Assembly: GCA_022824185.1 (NCBI GenBank)
Contig: JAJEAU010000002.1
Location: 62,001 to 126,000 of the forward strand
Reading direction: 5' to 3'
Length of the DNA stretch: 64,000 nucleotides
Source: Dehalococcoidia bacterium
GTDB lineage: Bacteria > Chloroflexota > Dehalococcoidia > Lucifugimonadales > Lucifugimonadaceae
A program made the position numbers and the translations under genes. Shown here piece after piece: positions 61,671-64,000 of this stretch; position 1 is the stretch's first letter, and each line of letters begins with the position of its first letter. The notes under the pieces are model-generated. The model searched no databases, was not told the DNA's origin, and saw only the letters and a program-made list of their open reading frames with translations.

Positions 61671-62609
61671 TTGGGGTTGCAGCAACAGATCGCAACCATC
61701 GAAAATACCGACGGCACCACCTGCGTAACCGTCGGTACCTTCGACGGCGTTCACGAGGGTCATCAGGCCCTGCTGCGGACCCTCGTCGAGACTGCGAATC
61801 GAAACAACACCAGGAGCGTGGCGCTCAGCTTCCGCCAACCGCCACGCTCCATCATCGATCCGTCACACCAGACTCCGCAACTCTACGACGCCGAAACCCG
61901 ATCCACGCTAATCGAAGAGCAGGGCATCGATACCGTCCAACTCATCGACTTCGAAGCTGAAATCCGCGTCATGCCCGCCGAGGAGTTCCTCAAAACCTTG
62001 CAGGGCTCCCTCGGAATGACGCACCTCATTGTCGGCGAACGAGCCGTCATGGGCCACGACCGAAAGACAGTAGACGAAATCACCGAGATCGCCAACCGCA
62101 ACGGCTTCGCCCTCCACACCGTCCCTCCCGTGATCCGCAACGGCCAGATAGTCTCCAGTTCCCTCATCCGCTCGGCGATGGCTACCGGCGACGTTAAATC
62201 CGCCGCCGACATGCTAGGCCGCCAATACGAGCGCGGGGGCCGCGTACACCGTGGCTTCGGAGTTGCACGCGAGATGGGCGTCCCGACCGCCAATCTTCAA
62301 TGGTCGAGACAACTCGTCATGCCGGCAAAAGGCATCTACGCAACATGGGCCAAACTACCCGACGGTCGCGTCTTGCCATCCGCAACTTACTTCGGTGACA
62401 ACCCGACCCTCGGCGGAAACCTCGGTACGTTCGAGGTCCACATCGACAACTTCGACGAAGACCTCTACGATCAGAAAATGAGCGTCGAATTCATCGATTT
62501 CATTCGCCCCGACCAAGAGTTCGACAACGTCGACGAACTCAACCAGGCAATCCAAAGCGACGTAGCCAAAATCAACAAAATCTTCGCCAACCTCAAACCA
62601 CCAAACTGA
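61671..62609 (+). CDS. ribF: Bifunctional riboflavin kinase/FAD synthetase
   Basis: This 312-residue protein makes FMN and then FAD. The N-terminal adenylyltransferase has VTVGTFDGVHEGHQALLRTL, MTHLIVGERAVMGHD and VSSSLIRSAMATGDV. The C-terminal kinase has RGGRVHRGFGVAREMGVPTANL, GIYATWA and FEVHIDNFDEDLYDQKMSVEF. Starts at TTG 61671; a second TTG at 61677 is possible. It precedes tyrS by 17 bases. Confidence 0.95.
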   Translation: MGLQQQIATIENTDGTTCVTVGTFDGVHEGHQALLRTLVETANRNNTRSVALSFRQPPRSIIDPSHQTPQLYDAETRSTLIEEQGIDTVQLIDFEAEIRVMPAEEFLKTLQGSLGMTHLIVGERAVMGHDRKTVDEITEIANRNGFALHTVPPVIRNGQIVSSSLIRSAMATGDVKSAADMLGRQYERGGRVHRGFGVAREMGVPTANLQWSRQLVMPAKGIYATWAKLPDGRVLPSATYFGDNPTLGGNLGTFEVHIDNFDEDLYDQKMSVEFIDFIRPDQEFDNVDELNQAIQSDVAKINKIFANLKPPN

Positions 62610-62626
62610 ATGCCCCCGATCACACA

Positions 62627-63934
62627 ATGCCCCAGCAACTAACCAACATCGTCGAAGATCTCAGATGGCGAGGCGCCCTCTCCGACGCCACTCCCGGCGC
62701 CGAAGACCTCCTCATCAACGACAAGATCACCTGCTACAACGGCTTCGACCCCACATCCGATTCACTCCACATCGGCAACCTGCTGCCGCTCATGTGCCTC
62801 GCACGACTCCAGCGATACGGTCACACCCCCATCGCAATCCTCGGTGGCGGCACCGGCATGATCGGCGACCCAAGCGGAAGAAACGACGAACGATCCCTCC
62901 TATCCATCGAAGACATCGACGCCAACGGCGAGAAGATCCGCGTCCAGCTCGAACAGTTCCTCGACTTCGACGCCAAATCCAACCCTGCCCAACTCATCAA
63001 CAACGCCGATTGGCTACGCAACATCAACTACCTCGACTTCCTCAGAGACATCGGCAAGAACTTCACCGTCAACACGATGATCCGCCGAGACTCGGTCCGC
63101 TCCCGAATGGATCGAGAAGGCGAAGGCATCTCATACACCGAGTTCTCGTACGCACTCCTCCAGGCATACGACTACCTCGTGCTCTACGAACAGGAAAACT
63201 GCAACTTCCAATCCGGCGGCACCGACCAGTGGGGCAACATCCTCGACGGCATCGACCTCATCCGCCGAAAACACGGCAACGCCACCAACGGCAACTCCCT
63301 CGCCCATGGCATCGTATTCCCCTTGATCACCGACTCCAAAGGCGACAAGCTAGGCAAATCCATCGGCGGCGCACCGGCCCTCGACCCCAACAAATTCTCC
63401 CCCTACCGCCTCTACCAGTTCTTCTTCAACACCGACGACGCCGACGTCATCCGCTACATCAAGCTCTTCACGTGGCTCGGCCCTGAAGAAGTCGAACCCT
63501 TGGAAGAAGCCGTCCGCGAAAACCCGGGCCGACGCGAAGCCCAGCAGACCCTGGCCGAACAGATCACCGAAATCGTCCACGGCCAATCAGGCCTTGACCA
63601 AGCGCGACGCGTAACCCGAGCCTTCTTCCGCGGCGAATTCGACACTCTCTCTGCAAGCGAACTCGACGACGTCTTTGCAGGTGCCTCATCGATCGAGATC
63701 GAGAAATGCGACATCGACAACCGCGCCATCTCCTACGAAGAGCTAGCCGTCGCCACAAACCTGGCCCAATCCTTCAGCGACGCCCGCCGCACCGTCCAAC
63801 AAGGCGGCATGTACCTAAACTCCGAACGAGTTGAAGACGCCGCCCGCCCAATAGCCCCCGAAGACCTCCTCCACGGCAACCTAATAATCCTCCGCCGAGG
63901 CCGCCGTGAACACCGCCTGATCCGCGTCGCCTAA
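62627..63934 (+). CDS. tyrS: Tyrosyl-tRNA synthetase
   Basis: This 435-residue class I synthetase has the HIGH-equivalent SLHIGNLLPLM, GGGTGMIGDPSGR, the tyrosine-binding QAYDYLVLYE and QSGGTDQWGN, and the KMSKS-equivalent KLGKSIGG. A C-terminal S4-like RNA-binding domain follows (SFSDARRTVQQGGMYLNSERV). Full length. It is encoded right behind ribF on the same strand. Confidence 0.97.
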   Translation: MPQQLTNIVEDLRWRGALSDATPGAEDLLINDKITCYNGFDPTSDSLHIGNLLPLMCLARLQRYGHTPIAILGGGTGMIGDPSGRNDERSLLSIEDIDANGEKIRVQLEQFLDFDAKSNPAQLINNADWLRNINYLDFLRDIGKNFTVNTMIRRDSVRSRMDREGEGISYTEFSYALLQAYDYLVLYEQENCNFQSGGTDQWGNILDGIDLIRRKHGNATNGNSLAHGIVFPLITDSKGDKLGKSIGGAPALDPNKFSPYRLYQFFFNTDDADVIRYIKLFTWLGPEEVEPLEEAVRENPGRREAQQTLAEQITEIVHGQSGLDQARRVTRAFFRGEFDTLSASELDDVFAGASSIEIEKCDIDNRAISYEELAVATNLAQSFSDARRTVQQGGMYLNSERVEDAARPIAPEDLLHGNLIILRRGRREHRLIRVA

Positions 63935-64000
63935 ACCAACCCCAATCTAAAATTAAACCTACCCTGAAACCCACAACCAACATCAACACCACGCGAGAAA
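63935..64000. other. Short non-coding end of the window
   Basis: Nothing recognisable lies here. It is the A/C-rich start of the next intergenic region. Confidence 0.5.

Overview
The window is 64 kb of GC-rich, gene-dense bacterial DNA with short intergenic gaps on both strands and no phage or plasmid backbone. The housekeeping genes are plainly bacterial: infC-rpmI-rplT, ftsH, tyrS, ribF, tsaD, trpA, aroH and ctaA/ctaB. The accessory set is two enolase-superfamily dehydratase/racemase paralogues, a GMC oxidoreductase, a CaiB/BaiF CoA-transferase, an HpcH/HpaI aldolase, a gamma-glutamyltransferase, a sulfatase and HcnB/HcnC-type flavoproteins. This mix resembles marine Chloroflexota of the SAR202/Dehalococcoidia kind. 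That placement is inference from gene content and was not tested by phylogeny.

Layout. 1-3366: molybdopterin genes interleaved with RNase H genes. These are the end of moaA, a protein with three RNase H-like domains (two lacking catalytic residues), and an RNase HI-MoaC fusion. 3460-3678: tRNA-Met and tRNA-Val. 3696-9009: an accessory block with a large multidomain secreted sulfatase bracketed by two decayed gene ends that share a 60-bp direct repeat. 9010-22379: a reductase, RNase D, a HEPN protein, metabolic oxidoreductases, an ABC-F ATPase and a clear sterol C-24-methyltransferase homologue. 22572-25300: a REP-like palindrome, an orphan HigA-like regulator and a HEPN/unknown gene pair. 25481-30801: a homocysteine methyltransferase-like protein, two amine-oxidising flavoproteins and an ERG4/ERG24 sterol-reductase homologue. 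30918-36756: tRNA-Ala, an enolase-superfamily enzyme, the infC-rpmI-rplT operon (infC apparently starting at AUA), a hydrolase and ctaB/ctaA. 36858-43236: a sortase, a zinc-ribbon protein, tsaD, a membrane protein, DUF2851 and a second enolase-superfamily enzyme.

43540-51560 is a candidate DNA-defence operon. It contains an Eco57I-like adenine methylase broken in one frame by two TAA codons, two tandem PaREP1/HEPN-like small proteins, and a PLD-nuclease/SNF2-type helicase. 51762-63934 returns to core and catabolic genes: an aldolase, ftsH, a CoA-transferase, an enoyl-CoA hydratase, a STAS protein without its phosphorylatable serine, an MBL hydrolase, a CPBP protease, trpA, aroH, DAHP synthase, ribF and tyrS.

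The strongest unusual signals are the RNase H/MoaC cluster, the methylase-PaREP1-PLD helicase operon with its internal stop codons, the pair of sterol-modifying enzyme homologues, the AUA start of infC, the repeat-bounded sulfatase block, and an in-frame TGA that cuts the conserved C-terminus off a sugar-phosphate isomerase-like protein.
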